64,000 nt of DNA from Aurantiochytrium sp. KH105 (taxonomy: Eukaryota; Sar; Bigyra; Thraustochytrida; Thraustochytriidae). Made by a program: the position numbers and the translations under genes. Numbering within the stretch: position 1 is the stretch's first letter; the number at the start of each line of letters is the position of its first letter. The stretch is taken from assembly GCA_003116975.1 (NCBI GenBank), contig BGKB01000067.1:280630-344629 (forward strand), read 5' to 3'. This document shows, one piece after another, positions 1 to 11,270 of this stretch. The notes under the pieces are model-generated. The model had not been told where the DNA came from and made no database searches. It saw nothing but the letters and a program-made list of their open reading frames with translations.

Positions 1-1028
1 CTAGGGTTTGGAATAGATGTGGCCTAGGAGTTTGCATGGGTACAGTGAGGTGTGGTGGACCCCGTGGGGCTCCGCGGCGGGCGAGTTTACGCGTCGCGAC
101 GAGTTTACGCGTCGTGACGAGCGGGGCAGGCGGGGAATGGGAGGGAAAAGGAATAGAGATAAAGGGTGTGAGGGACCTTGCTCGCGATTCGATTCACGCA
201 TCGGACGCCGCATAGGCGAGCGCTACGGATGAGCAAGGCCGGCGGAGAGCCGCTGCTAGAGGCTGAGAGTGAGGCGGAGGAATGACCGGTTCGGGGCGGA
301 AAGAAACGTACCTGCCTTTTGAGCGGAGGAAAACGAGATACGCCGTAGCTTGTCCGTCATGCGAGAGGCTAGAGGCGAGCCTGAGCGATGTGACGATAAT
401 ATGCTGGACTCGTCATTGGAAAAGGGTGATGACAGTTTGTCTTTTTGGGGGACGCATGAAGCCTAACCCTTTCCTTATGCTCGACACAACCCAAGGCAGC
501 GCAATGGTTTTTGTTGTCCTTGGCACGCGTCGCCCAGGGGCGCAAGACTGACTTTCTACGTCGAATAGAAGGTGGGTATACGGGACTTTCCGTTTTACGC
601 TCAAGGTCCCCAATCGATAACCTTTGACTTGCGACAAGTTGAACGATGCAGAAACCTCGCGCCATGGAGATCATCCATGTCACGGAAGGTTGGAAAGAGG
701 AGGCAAGACACGATCATCGTGAGAGAATTACTTTCAGAGAAACGAAAAACGCTGTCCGCCCATTTTCTCAAAACGAATCAATCTTCCTCATCGGCCTCCA
801 TCTGAACGAATTCGAGAGAGAGGGAGATCGAGATCACAGAAGCATCATGCATATGCTTTTACTCCTTTCAGATGACAAATTTGGTCAGGGCTTTCCAAAG
901 TAAAGGCAAGCGCGCATTGCCAACGTCAAGGATGAGAACAATTTGAGACGGGCAACAGAAAGGAGAAAAGAAAGAAACAAAAAGTAGCGAAAAAGGGGGA
1001 GAGAAGGAGAACATGTAAGTAGTGATGA
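1..1028. other. Spacer, no recognisable gene
   Basis: Only short overlapping ORFs are present on both strands (the longest about 104 codons), with no family resemblance. Positions 83-121 hold an 18-bp unit repeated twice in tandem (GAGTTTACGCGTCG core). The first bases resemble a single telomere-type unit but there is no array. It may be the 3' flank of the Rab gene plus the end of an unseen neighbour. Confidence 0.5.
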
Positions 1029-1937
1029 TCAACAGCACGAGTCTTTTTGAGGTTTGCCGGCGTTCCCGTTGCCGATAACTACGGATTTACCATAGTCCTC
1101 CTCATCGTCCATGGTTTTAAAGTGGTTGTGCACGTTGACAACGAGCTCTTCAAAGGCGCGCGTGACATTCTGGCCTGTTTTCGCCGAGGTGCGCATTGAC
1201 AAGAGACCGTGCTCCTCGCAGGCGCTCGTGTGCACGGCCTCCGAAATGTACTTGCCGACCTCGAGCTCAGTCTCGAGGTCGATCTTATTGCCCACGAGCA
1301 TGATGCACGACAGGAAGCCGCGATCCTTATCTGCTGCCTCTTTCAAATCATTCAACCACGTGTCCAGCGCATTTTGAAATGATTTCTTGTTCGCGACGTC
1401 GTACACGAGAATTGCACCTGCTGCTCTACGGTAGTGTGACGTGGTGATGGCGCGGTAACGTTCTTGTCCGGCTGTGTATTATTAAAGTGCAAATCGTTGT
1501 GGAAATACAAAATGCCAGTCAGTTAGTCAGTCAGGACATCAGTGCAGAAGACACTTCCAAATCCTACGTACCTGTATCCCAGATTTGCGTGCGGATTCGC
1601 GTGCCATCCGGATGAACGATGGTCTTGGTCCCAAACTCGACGCCAATGGTCGGCTTACGGGTCTCGTGGAAGGTGGGAACGGCCTTGCCCGGCTCGGCCG
1701 TGGCGTTCTCAGCGTTGCGCGTGAAGCACGCCAAGAGGTTTGTTTTGCCTACCCCCGCGTCTCCTACGAGAACGACTGTGTATTTCGTAAAGGACAAAGA
1801 AAGCAAGAGTCGTGGCGCGTGCACCGAGATCATTCGTCAATATGTCGCCGCTTGATCAAGTCATGTATAAGGCGAGCGGCGCCTTTTCTTGTGGAGGGTG
1901 ATCACTTACTCTTGTACAGAACATCGAACTCGTCCAT
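1029..1937 (-). CDS. Rab11-like small GTPase, three exons
   Basis: Membrane-traffic GTPase. Spliced model: 1910-1937, 1572-1775, 1471-1029, giving 224 residues. The first exon encodes only MDEFDVLYK plus one base. Donors are GTAAGT and GTACGT, acceptors ACACAG. Seen in the product: P-loop [11 protein letters not shown], switch I region ending [11 protein letters not shown], switch [19 protein letters not shown] and TSAK guanine-binding motifs, and a C-terminal CC expected to be geranylgeranylated. The YRAIT..YRRAAGA stretch is most like Rab11, which acts in recycling-endosome and post-Golgi transport. An extra segment of roughly 15 residues lies between FTRN and PTIGVEF, where Rab11 is short. 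The splice joins restore the conserved core exactly, so the exon structure is well supported. The Rab11 subfamily call is inference; a lineage-specific Rab is possible. Confidence 0.9.
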
Positions 1938-2828
1938 GATTGCCACTCTGCTAAACTCTGGCGAGCACCTGCGAAAGGATGCGCGCGCGTGTTCGAGCAC
2001 GCGGTGAACCCGGCCTTCAGTGACCGAAGTGCGCTCGCCGGGCGTACAGCGACGCGCCTGCTACTCCTCCTGCACGTCCTCCAACTCGTCGTCAGTAGTT
2101 CCTTCCTTGCAACCCTGGGTCGCGACGCTGACGAGCGAGCGAGGAGCAGGTGGGCAGGCAGGCAGGCAGGCAGGAAGACAGCCAGGCAGGCGCGACAAGA
2201 TGCCCCGCACAAGCCTCGCTTGGACTCGAGGCGCCGAGCAAGAAGTCTGCGGCGGCGGCGGTCAGCTTGGTCGCGCACGCGCACGAGAGCCTCGTTCGTC
2301 GCCGCGCGGCGTCGCCGCCAGCTCAGGTCGTCGATGCGCCGCCCGCCCGAAGCGCCGGAGGCCTGTCCGCGCGCGCGCGTGCGTGCGTGCGCTCGCTGCG
2401 CGCGAGGATCCGCGTCCGCTCGCCGGGCCTGCGCGGCGCGCTCGCTCGCAGGATCGCAGCCGGCGCGGACTCAAGCCAAGCAGGTTTTGGCGGCGGCGCC
2501 GCTGCCGCTTGACTGGCCTCTCGCTGCGCGCTCTTTTTTCAGTCCCTAGAACTAGTTTTGCGTCTCACAATATTTCGAAGAGAACTAGTGCAGAGCTGTA
2601 GAATGAGATGCGTAATTTTGCTCCGAGCATCGACTTCTCAAAGATACGGACTCGCGGCGCGTTGCAGTGGCGGTAATGGCTAACGAGAGCCGAGTGCTGC
2701 GCACAAGAGAGAGGTAGCCCCGGGAGCTGGCCGAGGATGTCCGGCCAGGCAACGACCGACAAACTGCAAGGCAGGCAGGGTCTCGCCTGCGGCTGCCTCG
2801 CCAGGCGGCGGCGGCCCTGCCTGCCGGC

Positions 2829-2888
2829 AGCGACAGCGACTGCGACTGCGACTGCGACTGCGACTGCGACTGCGACTGCGACTGCGAC
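2829..2888. repeat. GCGACT hexanucleotide array
   Basis: About nine near-perfect copies of GCGACT, ending in a GCGACA variant at each side. It lies in the 5' region of the helical-protein gene starting at 3150. Confidence 0.9.
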
Positions 2889-2889
2889 A

Positions 2890-2964
2890 GCGACCAAACT
2901 TGTGAAAGCGCAGCCGCCGCGCGCCAAGCGACCAAACTTGTGAAAGCGCAGCCGCCGCGCGCCA
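2890..2964. repeat. 38-bp tandem duplication
   Basis: Two consecutive copies of a 38-bp unit beginning GCGACCAAACTTGTGAAAGC, first at 2890 and again at 2928, differing only at the junction. It follows directly on the GCGACT array, so replication slippage or unequal exchange in the same tract is likely. Confidence 0.9.
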
Positions 2965-3149
2965 CGATGATGGAGAGAAAGAAAAAAAAAATTCGACTTG
3001 AAGAAAGAAGAAAATGATTGGAAAAACTTGCAACGACTCCGAGACGCAGTTCCGTGCACGATACCAGGATAGACCGATTTGTTGGGGAGAAAAAGCTCTT
3101 GGGGCTCTTTGCAGAAGAGCCTTGGGCCTCGGCTTCACCATCGCTCGGG

Positions 3150-3698
3150 ATGCAGCAGCAGCTCCAGACGCTCATCGAGGAGGCCTGGATTGAAGTCGGC
3201 GCGAAGCGGGAGCGGGAGCGGGAGCGGGAGCGGGTAGAGATGGGCGGCCTGGAGGATGAGGTGAAGAAGGCGGCGGAAGACGCCCCGGAGGCCTTTCGCA
3301 AGCTGGCAGAGGAGGCCAGCAAGGCCGAAGATGCCGACGGGCTGGCGTCGGTAGCCAAGAGCGCCGTGCAGAGGCTCGCGGAGGGCGCCACCAAGAGGAT
3401 CGACACCGCTGCGCACGATGCGCACACGCGCAGCGACGATAACAAGCAGGAGGTCTACGACAAGCTCAAGTCCAAGACCTCGCATCCGTGTAATGAGATC
3501 GCCGAGGACTTTGTCCGGGCCGCCACCTTTGCAAGCTCGGACAGCATCTTTGGCACGGCCCGCGATCTCTTCACTTGTGTCTTTGTTCCCGGCCAGCGCG
3601 AGGAAGTCATCCGCAGGCACCACGACAAGCTTCGGACGCGTCTGGAGGAGCTTGAAAAGGCCCAGGCCGAACGCATCAAGAAGCAGGAAGAACATTAG
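3150..3698 (+). CDS. Unknown 182-residue helical protein
   Basis: I do not recognise the family. The first in-frame ATG is at 3150; the frame is open upstream to about 3018 but with no ATG, so an upstream exon cannot be excluded. The product starts MQQQLQTLIEEAW, then has an RE dipeptide run (residues about 18-27, from the GGGAGC repeat at 3204-3234). It continues as predicted amphipathic helices rich in Ala, Glu and Lys, with a C-terminal coiled-coil-like stretch ending IKKQEEH. There is no signal peptide or membrane segment. Plus-strand amino-acid composition is far more protein-like than the antisense ORF, which is why I chose this strand. Confidence 0.65.
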   Translation: MQQQLQTLIEEAWIEVGAKRERERERERVEMGGLEDEVKKAAEDAPEAFRKLAEEASKAEDADGLASVAKSAVQRLAEGATKRIDTAAHDAHTRSDDNKQEVYDKLKSKTSHPCNEIAEDFVRAATFASSDSIFGTARDLFTCVFVPGQREEVIRRHHDKLRTRLEELEKAQAERIKKQEEH

Positions 3699-4043
3699 AG
3701 GGACAGCCCACCACAAACTCATTCCTCCGCGCTGCTGACGCAGGGCGCTGCTGACCCTGGGTCACCATTTTTTTGAATCAAAGCTAAGGATTGAAAGTAC
3801 GATATTTCTAAAACCCCGATTGCTTCTGCTTTCCTTTCTTTTTTTGTTTGTTTCATTTTTGTAAAAATGATGACTTCTCCTTCTTCTTCTGAATTTTGGA
3901 AAACAATAACTCCGTGCAAAGTTTGTGCCTTTCAGAAGACAAGACAACAGCAAACCCATAATTATTGTTGCCCAAAGTCCGGCGTAATGCGATAGAAAAA
4001 GATGGTTTCATAAAAGGGAGGAGGTTAAAAGATTAAAATCACC
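3699..4043. other. AT-rich convergent spacer
   Basis: Convergent 3' flanks of the helical-protein gene and alpha-actinin. The sequence is much more AT-rich than the coding DNA, with T-rich tracts. No gene seen. Confidence 0.5.
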
Positions 4044-6761
4044 TCAGCGCGTGAAAAGCTGCTCGGTGAACTTGACGTAGTCGCCGTCGGACATGTTGCC
4101 CTGCAAATAGGAGGCGAGATCAGCGTCAATGGCGCCAAAGTTCTTTTGAATCTGTTCAGAGGAAAGCGAGCCCTCAGGAGCAATGGCCTTGAAGGCTTCG
4201 ACAACGTCATCCTTGGAGTCGCCCGACTGGAGCTCGTCGACGAAAAAGGCAATGAAATCATCCTGCGTGAACACCATCGTCGACGAGCGCGCTCGCATGC
4301 GGGACTCCAGCTCCTGATCATCGAGATCAATACCCGCGCCGAGGCAAGCCTCGCGCAGCTCTGAAAGGCGGAGCTTGCCATCATTGTCGGTATCAAAGAC
4401 GCTAAAGATCTCTTGAGCCTCCTTGAGCTGCTCCGGCGAGATTTGCAGCGACTTTTGCGCCATAAGCTGTGCAGAAATAGCCTCATCAGCACGCTTCAGA
4501 TCCTTGAGCAGCTGCTCGTGGTTGGAGCGAAGCGAAAAGATCGTGTGCGTCGTGTACGTGTTAGCCACGAGCTCGGCCTCCTCGCATGCCTGCGAAGCTT
4601 CTTCGAGCGCGGTAAGCTTAGCGGCGCCCGCCGAGTCCTCGCCAGCGACCTCGCTGCGCAGCTTGGCAATGGCCTCCTTCTGGTCGTCAAGGGACCCGGA
4701 AACACCGCCCAGGGCAGCGCGCTGGCCGTCGCAAAAGCTGGCAAACTCGTTGGCGAGACCCGCAAAACGCTGAGACAGCTCGTCGCGCCGCTGCTCGGCC
4801 GCCAATACAGAGCCCAGGTCGCTCTGCAGCGAGTTCACCTTGCTCTGCATCGACTCGATACGGCTGCGCTGCTGCGCGCAGTGATCCTTGGCGTCCGGCC
4901 GCTTGCTCTCAATCTCTGCGGCAAGGGCCGAGACCTCATCGACGCTCGTCAGCGCCGCCTGCACGCTTTGCTCAATCGATCCCATCTGGCCCTGGAGCTC
5001 GGTCATTTCCGCAGTGGTGGCGCCCGTAATGTCCTCGCTCAGGCTCTGATCAAGCTGGTCCACGAGGAAGTCGAGCTCGTTGATCTTTTGCAGGTAGAGC
5101 TTGTCCTTGGCCGCCAGCGCCTTCTCGGACTCCAGCGCCGACTCTAGCGCAGAGCGGTGGCTCTCGCCCTGGGACTTGCAGGTCGACATCTTCTCGTCGA
5201 GATCGCGCATGCCCTGGCTGGCATCTGCCACACCCGCGTGGCCCTCGCTGGTCTCGGCCTTGGCCACAATGGCGCGGAGCTCCTCCATCACGGTGTCATA
5301 AAGTTTGAGACGACTTTCGTAGCTCGCGTGCATCTCAAGCTCGGTTTCGAGCTCAGAGACAGAGCCGCCCTTGACGCCTTCCCCAAAGACGGCAAGCTTT
5401 TCGTCGAGCCACACGTTCACCGCCACCGACTTGGCCTTGAACTTGGCCACAGCATGATCCGCCATGCGGTAGCTGAGGTAGCGATCAAGCATTTGCCGCT
5501 CATACGATTGCTCGGCGTGCTCGAGGCTCTCCCAGGCTGCACCGAGGTCTGCCGGCGGGATCTCGGCCGAGAACTCGGGTCGGTTGTTGTTCCGCTTGCT
5601 GCTCACGAGTGTCGTGTAGACACCTTCGGCCTCGGCGCGTTTCGATGCCATCTCGGGCTTGACGTTGTTCATGTACGTGTTGAAGTCGTCGAGGGCCGCC
5701 TTGACATCATCGGTGGCGCTCAGCGCTGGCGCGTTCTCGAAGCGGCTCTTGTTGCTGCTCACAAAGTCCTGCACCTCCTTGCTCAGCTGCGTGTACTGGT
5801 TCATCCAGTCATCGTGGCGCCGGGTTACCGCGACAGCGTTCTTGACAGCCCGAAGCTTGGACTCCAGCTTGGCCTGGCCTGCAAACAGCTTGAAGAACTG
5901 GCTCAGGTACGCCACTTGCGACTTTTCATCGGGGTGCTCGACCACGTCCTCCGGGTCCAAGAGTCGGGCGATGCCCAGCTTGTCCTCGGCGATGGAAAAG
6001 GCCTGTTCACAGTTCGCCAGGCCTTCTGCGGGCGACAGCCCATCGAACTCGAGCAGATCAGGGCGATAGCGATGAATGAGCGCATTAAAGGCGAGGCCAT
6101 CCGTCCAGGACGAGGTGAAGTCCTTGACGTCCACATTCGTGTAGCCCTTGGTGGAGCGCTGCAGCCACAAGAGAAGACCGGCCTTGCCGTCGGCGCCGCT
6201 CACCTCAAAGCGCAGAATGATGGTCCACAGGAGACCGAGCACGAGCTTTTCGTTGCCCTTGAGGATATCCGAGGAACCAATGTTTACCAGCGGAATGTCG
6301 TGGTCGCGGATGAACTTGAGGCACTGGTTCAGGTTCTCGAGCTTTTGAATGTCCATTTTGGGCTTGCTGTTGATGCGTCCTACATTTTCGTCCGAGATGC
6401 GGCCCAAAAGGGACGCAAGGACGGTGCCGTCCGCAAGGTCAGGCACCAGTTCCTCGATCTTGTTCCCGGGGGGAAGATACTGGTTCGCCCTGCGCAGGTA
6501 AAAAACAAAGAAAAATAGGAGGATTGTCGTGATATCAGACAGACCATCCATCACACACAAGGTTTGTCCGGTTCCGGTTCCGGGCACGTCCCGTCAGTTT
6601 CCGATATTCTTTTGTCGCGACAATAAAGACGAAAAGAGAGAGAGAGAGTGTGCAACGCGCCTTGACGCTGCGCACGAGCGCCCAACTTACCATCGCGTGA
6701 ATGTCTTGCGCTGGATTCCGATCCAGGCCTCGCGGTCCTCGTTGTTGTGCACGCGCGACAT
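4044..6761 (-). CDS. Alpha-actinin-like actin cross-linker, two exons
   Basis: Cross-links actin filaments. Model: 6691-6761 and 4044-6489, 838 residues. Exon 1 starts MSRVHNNEDREAW and ends inside the conserved KTFTRW actin-binding motif. The donor is TG|GTAAGT and the acceptor CGCAG, and the join recreates W-ANQYLPPG. The unspliced frame would instead begin in intron sequence. Domains: tandem calponin-homology domains at roughly 15-120 and 128-235 (second one GKAGLLLWLQ, WTDGLAFNALIHR); a helical rod of about 450 residues resembling two spectrin-type repeats; and a C-terminal EF-hand region from about 708. One canonical calcium loop is visible, DTDNDGKLRLSE, and the following hand (FTQDDFIAFF) has lost its ligands. 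Length is slightly below animal alpha-actinin (about 890), as in other protists. Confidence 0.93.
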
Positions 6762-7395
6762 CCTGCTTGCTTGCTTGCTTGCTTGTCTTTGGTCTCCGGT
6801 GGATGGACAAGGTCAACCTAGGTTGTCTTGCTGTTGCAGCGATCAAGGCGGAGCTCGCTTGTTCGCTCGCTCACTCGCCTGCCTGCCGTGCCCTGCGAAA
6901 GCGCGAGCGAAGGCGAGAGCAAGGAAGCGAAGAACCGAGGGTGCGCGTACGCACGCACGCACGCTCGCTCGCTCGCTCGAGCTGCAGCGGTCGCGGGCGG
7001 TCGGGACGCAGGGGCGGTCGGGACGCGGTCGGCTTCTGGTTGGATTTTTGCTTTTTGGATTTGACTGACAATTTGATTTTTTGTTCTCTCCCTCTCGAAC
7101 GATTCGGACCCAAAGCGAAACTGGATCTTTTTGGTCTTTCGAGTTGTTCAAGTTCCAAACATGCTTAACGTGCTACACGTTCACACCACTCGCAGCCAGA
7201 AGAAACTTGCGAAGTTGTTCACCGCGCACAAGGAAAGAAAGAAGCGAAAGCCGCAAAACGACAACTCGAGACTTCATCAAGACGACGACGACGACGACGA
7301 CAAAGGACACGTCGTTTGCCGCCGACCTCTGCTGACTGGTGTAGCCAAGCGCGTGGGAGCTGGTGCGGGTGGTGACTACTGCAAAGAAGGAGAAG
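6762..7395. other. Divergent promoter spacer, alpha-actinin / FAM185A-like
   Basis: A 634-bp spacer between two divergent start codons. It holds a GCTT array directly upstream of the alpha-actinin ATG (about 6765-6786), GCTC repeats near 6960-6978, and a GAC triplet run near 7284-7302. No gene seen. Confidence 0.55.
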
Positions 7396-8675
7396 ATGGC
7401 CTTGACGCTTCGCAACCTCCAAAGAGCTGCCACCGCGCTCGCCTCGCAACAACGCTTGGCAGCCGCGCGTTTCGTACGTGCCGCGCACCAAGATGCTGCT
7501 CAGCATCTCGAAGAGCTAGAATTTAAGGTACGTGAAGGAGGTTGAAAGAAACCAGAAGCGCGAAAGCTAACAAGGTGGTGCGGAGACAACAGAATGATGG
7601 CCCAGGTAAAGTGGTGGCCAAGTCCACCGGCAAAGCTGCGCTTCGCCTCGTCCCGGGCGAAAGTCAGAGCACAATCGTCAAATTTGCCAAGGGCCTGAAC
7701 GTTAATGTTTCACAGGACAAGCACAATGCATGTGTTAACTTTACATCAAACGAGGACGTTCTCTCTACGGAGTTTATCATCCCCTATCGATCAGACGTGG
7801 AGCTGGTGTCGCAGGCTGGATCGCTCGAGATCACCGACTACCTCGAAGGAGATCTCACGGCCCATGGTCACACTGGGATTCGTCTTGGCAAAGTGCGGGG
7901 CAACAAGGTGGACCTCACGAGCCAAGGCGACATCAAGGTCAGCAAGGACCTCGAAGCAGTTGACATGACAATCGCTTGCGCATCCTTTTCAACGCGCAAG
8001 CTTCTTGCGCAGTCTGCACGTCTCGAGTCCACGAGCGGCAATATGGACATTCAGGCAGCCTACGTGGACGAAGCGACGATTACTGCACAGAATGGAGGCA
8101 CGCTTGCAGTCAACGGATTTCACGGACGTCTTGTCGTGCGAGGTTCCGCCAACGTCAAGCTTCTCGGCGTCAGCGGCTCTGTAGACCTCGAGATTGAACG
8201 TGGCAACGTTGAGGTCCAATTCGATTCACTCTCAGAAACGACTCCTTGCCGTCTCCTCACCAAGGATGGCGCAATCCAGGTCACACTTCCCATGGACCAA
8301 GAAATCCTCGTCGATGCTGCTGCTAAACACCCCATTGAAAAATGCCCAGAGGGTCTCGTGGCGTCCGCCGACGAGCCGAACGTTGTGCGTGGCACCTTTG
8401 CTGGGGCCCCAGAGCCCAACAGGGCCACGCATCGTGCGAGTATGACGGGCAAGGTAAACTTGGAAGCTACCAAGACTCGCCAGGCTACATGGTCAGGTGC
8501 GACAACCAATCAATCGGATGATGGTGAAGGAGACGCTGTGGTTGCCATGGGGGGGGGGGGGCTGCAAACGCTTGCGCGTCTTTCAATCCAGGCGCCAGAA
8601 GGTAGTGTCTCGCTTGAGGCTGTCAGCTGGATTGACCGAATCCGCAACCGCTTCCTACCCTCCTCTGAACCGTAA
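7396..8675 (+). CDS. FAM185A-like beta-repeat protein, two exons
   Basis: Model: 7396-7527 then about 7593-8675, roughly 404 residues. Donor AAG|GTACGTG is clear. Two in-frame acceptors exist, after 7574 and after 7592. I prefer the second because a CTAAC branch-like motif lies about 20 nt before it. The N-terminus (MALTLRNLQRAATALASQQR) is basic, hydroxylated and free of acids, like a mitochondrial presequence. The body is a long run of short beta-strand repeats with alternating hydrophobics and GN/SG turns (for example LEITDYLEGDL, VDLTSQGDIKV, VDLEIERGNVEV). This is the pattern of the DUF4097/adhesin-like repeat found in FAM185A. Biochemical role of that family is not established. An 11-G run near 8551 encodes Gly residues and is a likely sequencing-error site. 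Confidence 0.7.
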
Positions 8676-8773
8676 GAAGAGCTCTGATTGAAGTCTATCG
8701 TCGATGATGGGCATGAGAATCTCTATTGCCTCAAGGATAATGAGAAGCCACTGTGGGCTGCACTTTTTGGCGT

Positions 8774-10096
8774 TCAATGATGGAGGGCCGGCATTCGCTG
8801 TCCGCAAAAGCCGTCCGTTTCCCAGTTCGCCTCGAGATCTTTCTCACGGGGCATAGAGTAGCCGAATTGTCGCAATGCATAGAGCACCTTTGCGCGTCGT
8901 AAGGACCCAAAATTCACCTCGGCTCGCTCCTTGGGCGAGAATTTGCGCCCCCCAAAGGATCCGCGATGCGATATAAAATTATCCGCTTGTTCTTGGACAG
9001 TCTGAGGCAAAACGCGCAACATTGGCCATTCGCGACCTGCGAAGTCAAGTAGTGTGTGCAGACACGGCACATTGACTTCGCTGACAAGGTCCTCGATGCG
9101 AATTGCCAGATATTGATTGGCGTTTAAATGGCCGGTAAGCCAGTGCATGGCCTCCAGATCATACCTTGCGTCGAATTCAAGCCTATTGCGTACACCTCCC
9201 CTACATTGTTCATTGTCGAGAGCGTCGGTGTAGAAGATTTTGCAAACATCCCTGAAAAACCTATCAAAGGTGCCACCGGCGAGGTCTCGCGGGTCTCTGA
9301 GCAAGTGAATGTAGCGTAATTGGTCACCAAAGAGTTTGTGCAGCATTGGTAGCAAGAGAGTTGTTCGTGGTTGCTTGAGTGCGACCATCACCGCATCATC
9401 CCCACTGAAGCGTAGCTGTTGAAGCAAGACACGCAACATGACTTGTAGACCCGAAAACCACGCTCCTTTGGACCGAACGTGGTCGTTAAACTCCATGCCG
9501 AAGACGCCATGCTCAGCGAGAATGGTCGTATAAATGTCGCCCACTTTCACGCTCGAGGTTGCGTTCTCTTCTGTGCACGAAACCATGTCATAGATGCCCA
9601 TCCACGCGACGGAGTCGCGCGAGTGTGAGGTTTTGCCAAAGGAGACATTAAATGCAGAAAAAAAGTCGACGAGAGAGCGTGTTCCTGAGTCGCCGATCCC
9701 GCCAATGAATATGGGGATGCCCGTGCCACGCTCTAGTAGCATTGTCTGCAGCTCGTCTGCAAGCGAGAGAATGGAGCTCTTGCACGCTATATCGTCTTGC
9801 TGCGAAGCAATATACGCCTTGAAGGTGCTCAAACTATGCCAGCCGGGGTTCGATATTTCTCTCTCGTCTGCTCTTGCGTACGAACGACTACTTGGCCCGC
9901 CGCTCGCAGGGCCCTCGCCATATTTGTCACCGAGAAGAGCGCTCGAGGCGTCTGGCGGGCGACGAAGAAGTCCGGTGCTGTCCATCCCGGCTCTCTGCGC
10001 TGTCCATGCTACGAGGACAAGCCCAAGAACGACGGCCACTAACTTGAACACCGAGGAGCGGTGCCGCGTGGCCGCTCTTGACCTGCCCCGCGTCAT
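8774..10096 (-). CDS. Golgi-type sulfotransferase-like type II membrane protein
   Basis: A 440-residue product from the first true ATG at 10096. A short basic N-terminus precedes a single hydrophobic anchor at about residues 17-33 (VFKLVAVVLGLVLVAW), followed by a Ser/Pro-rich stem and a luminal domain. Two motifs match PAPS-dependent sulfotransferases: a 5'-phosphosulfate loop GIGDSGTRSLVDFF, and a 3'-phosphate region HLLRDPRDLAGG in which the usual Ser is replaced. Transfer of sulfate to a glycan or glycoprotein in the Golgi is inferred from the architecture; the acceptor cannot be read. The 3' end lies 98 bp from the convergent FAM185A-like gene. Confidence 0.75.
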   Translation of the reverse strand: MTRGRSRAATRHRSSVFKLVAVVLGLVLVAWTAQRAGMDSTGLLRRPPDASSALLGDKYGEGPASGGPSSRSYARADEREISNPGWHSLSTFKAYIASQQDDIACKSSILSLADELQTMLLERGTGIPIFIGGIGDSGTRSLVDFFSAFNVSFGKTSHSRDSVAWMGIYDMVSCTEENATSSVKVGDIYTTILAEHGVFGMEFNDHVRSKGAWFSGLQVMLRVLLQQLRFSGDDAVMVALKQPRTTLLLPMLHKLFGDQLRYIHLLRDPRDLAGGTFDRFFRDVCKIFYTDALDNEQCRGGVRNRLEFDARYDLEAMHWLTGHLNANQYLAIRIEDLVSEVNVPCLHTLLDFAGREWPMLRVLPQTVQEQADNFISHRGSFGGRKFSPKERAEVNFGSLRRAKVLYALRQFGYSMPREKDLEANWETDGFCGQRMPALHH

Positions 10097-11270
10097 GCCG
10101 CTGCGCAGCAACCTCTGTCTTACCCTACTGGTCTCGCGTTGCGCGCTACTTTTGCTTGCTGGTGGCGCAGCCGGGGCGGTCGGTGGTGATGTGTCCGGCC
10201 GACCTGGCCGGTAAGGAAATCAGTGCTGCACTTCGTGGCGGTTTTGGGTTTCTCATCGTCACCCGGTTTACTCCACTCATCAAATGCAATTAAGCAGGGC
10301 AGGGCAGGGCAGGGCAGTCTACCGTTGGTCCAAGGCGCAAGAGACAAGACCGTGCCTGAGGAAGAGCATGCTATGGAGGCAGGCAGCGCTGGTATGTGTG
10401 CCGATCGCGCAGCCAGGAGCAAGGGGATATGTACGACCAGAGTTTACATGACCCCCGAACTTCCTTCGGACGACCCTCCGAAAGCGCAGTATACAGAAGG
10501 CAGGATAGAACAAAGTCAGTAACTTGTTGTTATAGCTCGACCTTATCCTCGCCCTTGTCCTCATTTTCGTGCGATTTGCATGTTTTGAAGGAAATGGACT
10601 GCGCGCAAATGCTTCGATGAACGTTTCAAAACCTTTGTCGTGTTCGCCTCAAACGTCTCAAAACGTTTTCCGCATTCGCCGCGAGCGTTTCGAGTTGATC
10701 GTCGCGAGAGATCCGAGCTACTGCATACCGCAGTAAATGTCGAGCAGGCATACTTATTTTCTGTAGGAACACTGTCTTGGTGATCCGGCAAGGTGTGTTC
10801 AAAAAGGTTTTTGGTAAGTAAAAAAAAGGTCGTAAATACTTGCTCGGTTGTAGCAACGCATCGCAATTGCCTTTAAGCAACGTCTCAAGACGAAGATGCA
10901 AATCCTACTTTTCTGCCTCAGTGCAAGCTGTCAAGGTTTCTCTATCTTAGTCAGTAGAAACAAAATATTCATACGAGTTTTCCTTTCGTCAGCTACTTTA
11001 CATGATGACGACCACGTAAAGCCTTTTACAATAAAGGAAAACCTTATTGAGCATCATGCGTTTCATCCTAACGTAATCAGCATAGCTGACGCGGGAACTT
11101 TTTGGCAAAGAAGCCAATCATAACAGGAACGCAAATGCATAAAACATTTGCCGCTGGCCTCAGAAATCTACTGCTGGCCTTAGAAGTTTGCTATTGGCCA
11201 CTGACTGACTCGAGCAATGAGATGCAATCCACATTGCTCATGAAAGAGGAACACGCTTTGGCGTTATAGA
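10097..11270. other. Spacer without a recognised gene
   Basis: Holds a GGGCA run near 10293-10317, a block near 10620-10700 with several CAAAACG/CAAACG variants, and a roughly 20-bp unit (CTGGCCTYAGAA type) repeated about three times at 11150-11205. ORFs are short and unsupported. Confidence 0.45.

Larger units (their letters stand above)
1938..3149. other. GC-rich spacer between Rab and a small plus-strand gene
   Basis: This divergent spacer should carry both promoters. It holds a GGCA tract near 2154-2173, a GCGACT hexamer array at 2831-2888 and a 38-bp tandem duplication at 2890-2964. Long ORFs here on both strands are products of GC-rich repeats and are not supported as genes. Confidence 0.5.

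Noticed and set aside
1-12. Telomere at the window start
   Set aside because: Only one CTAGGGTTT-like unit, no tandem array.
2585-3445. 286-codon minus-strand ORF
   Set aside because: Antisense to the helical-protein gene and composed mainly of Ser/Arg/Ala repeats from the hexamer array.
5157-6518. 453-codon plus-strand ORF
   Set aside because: Antisense to alpha-actinin, whose domains and splice site are clear.
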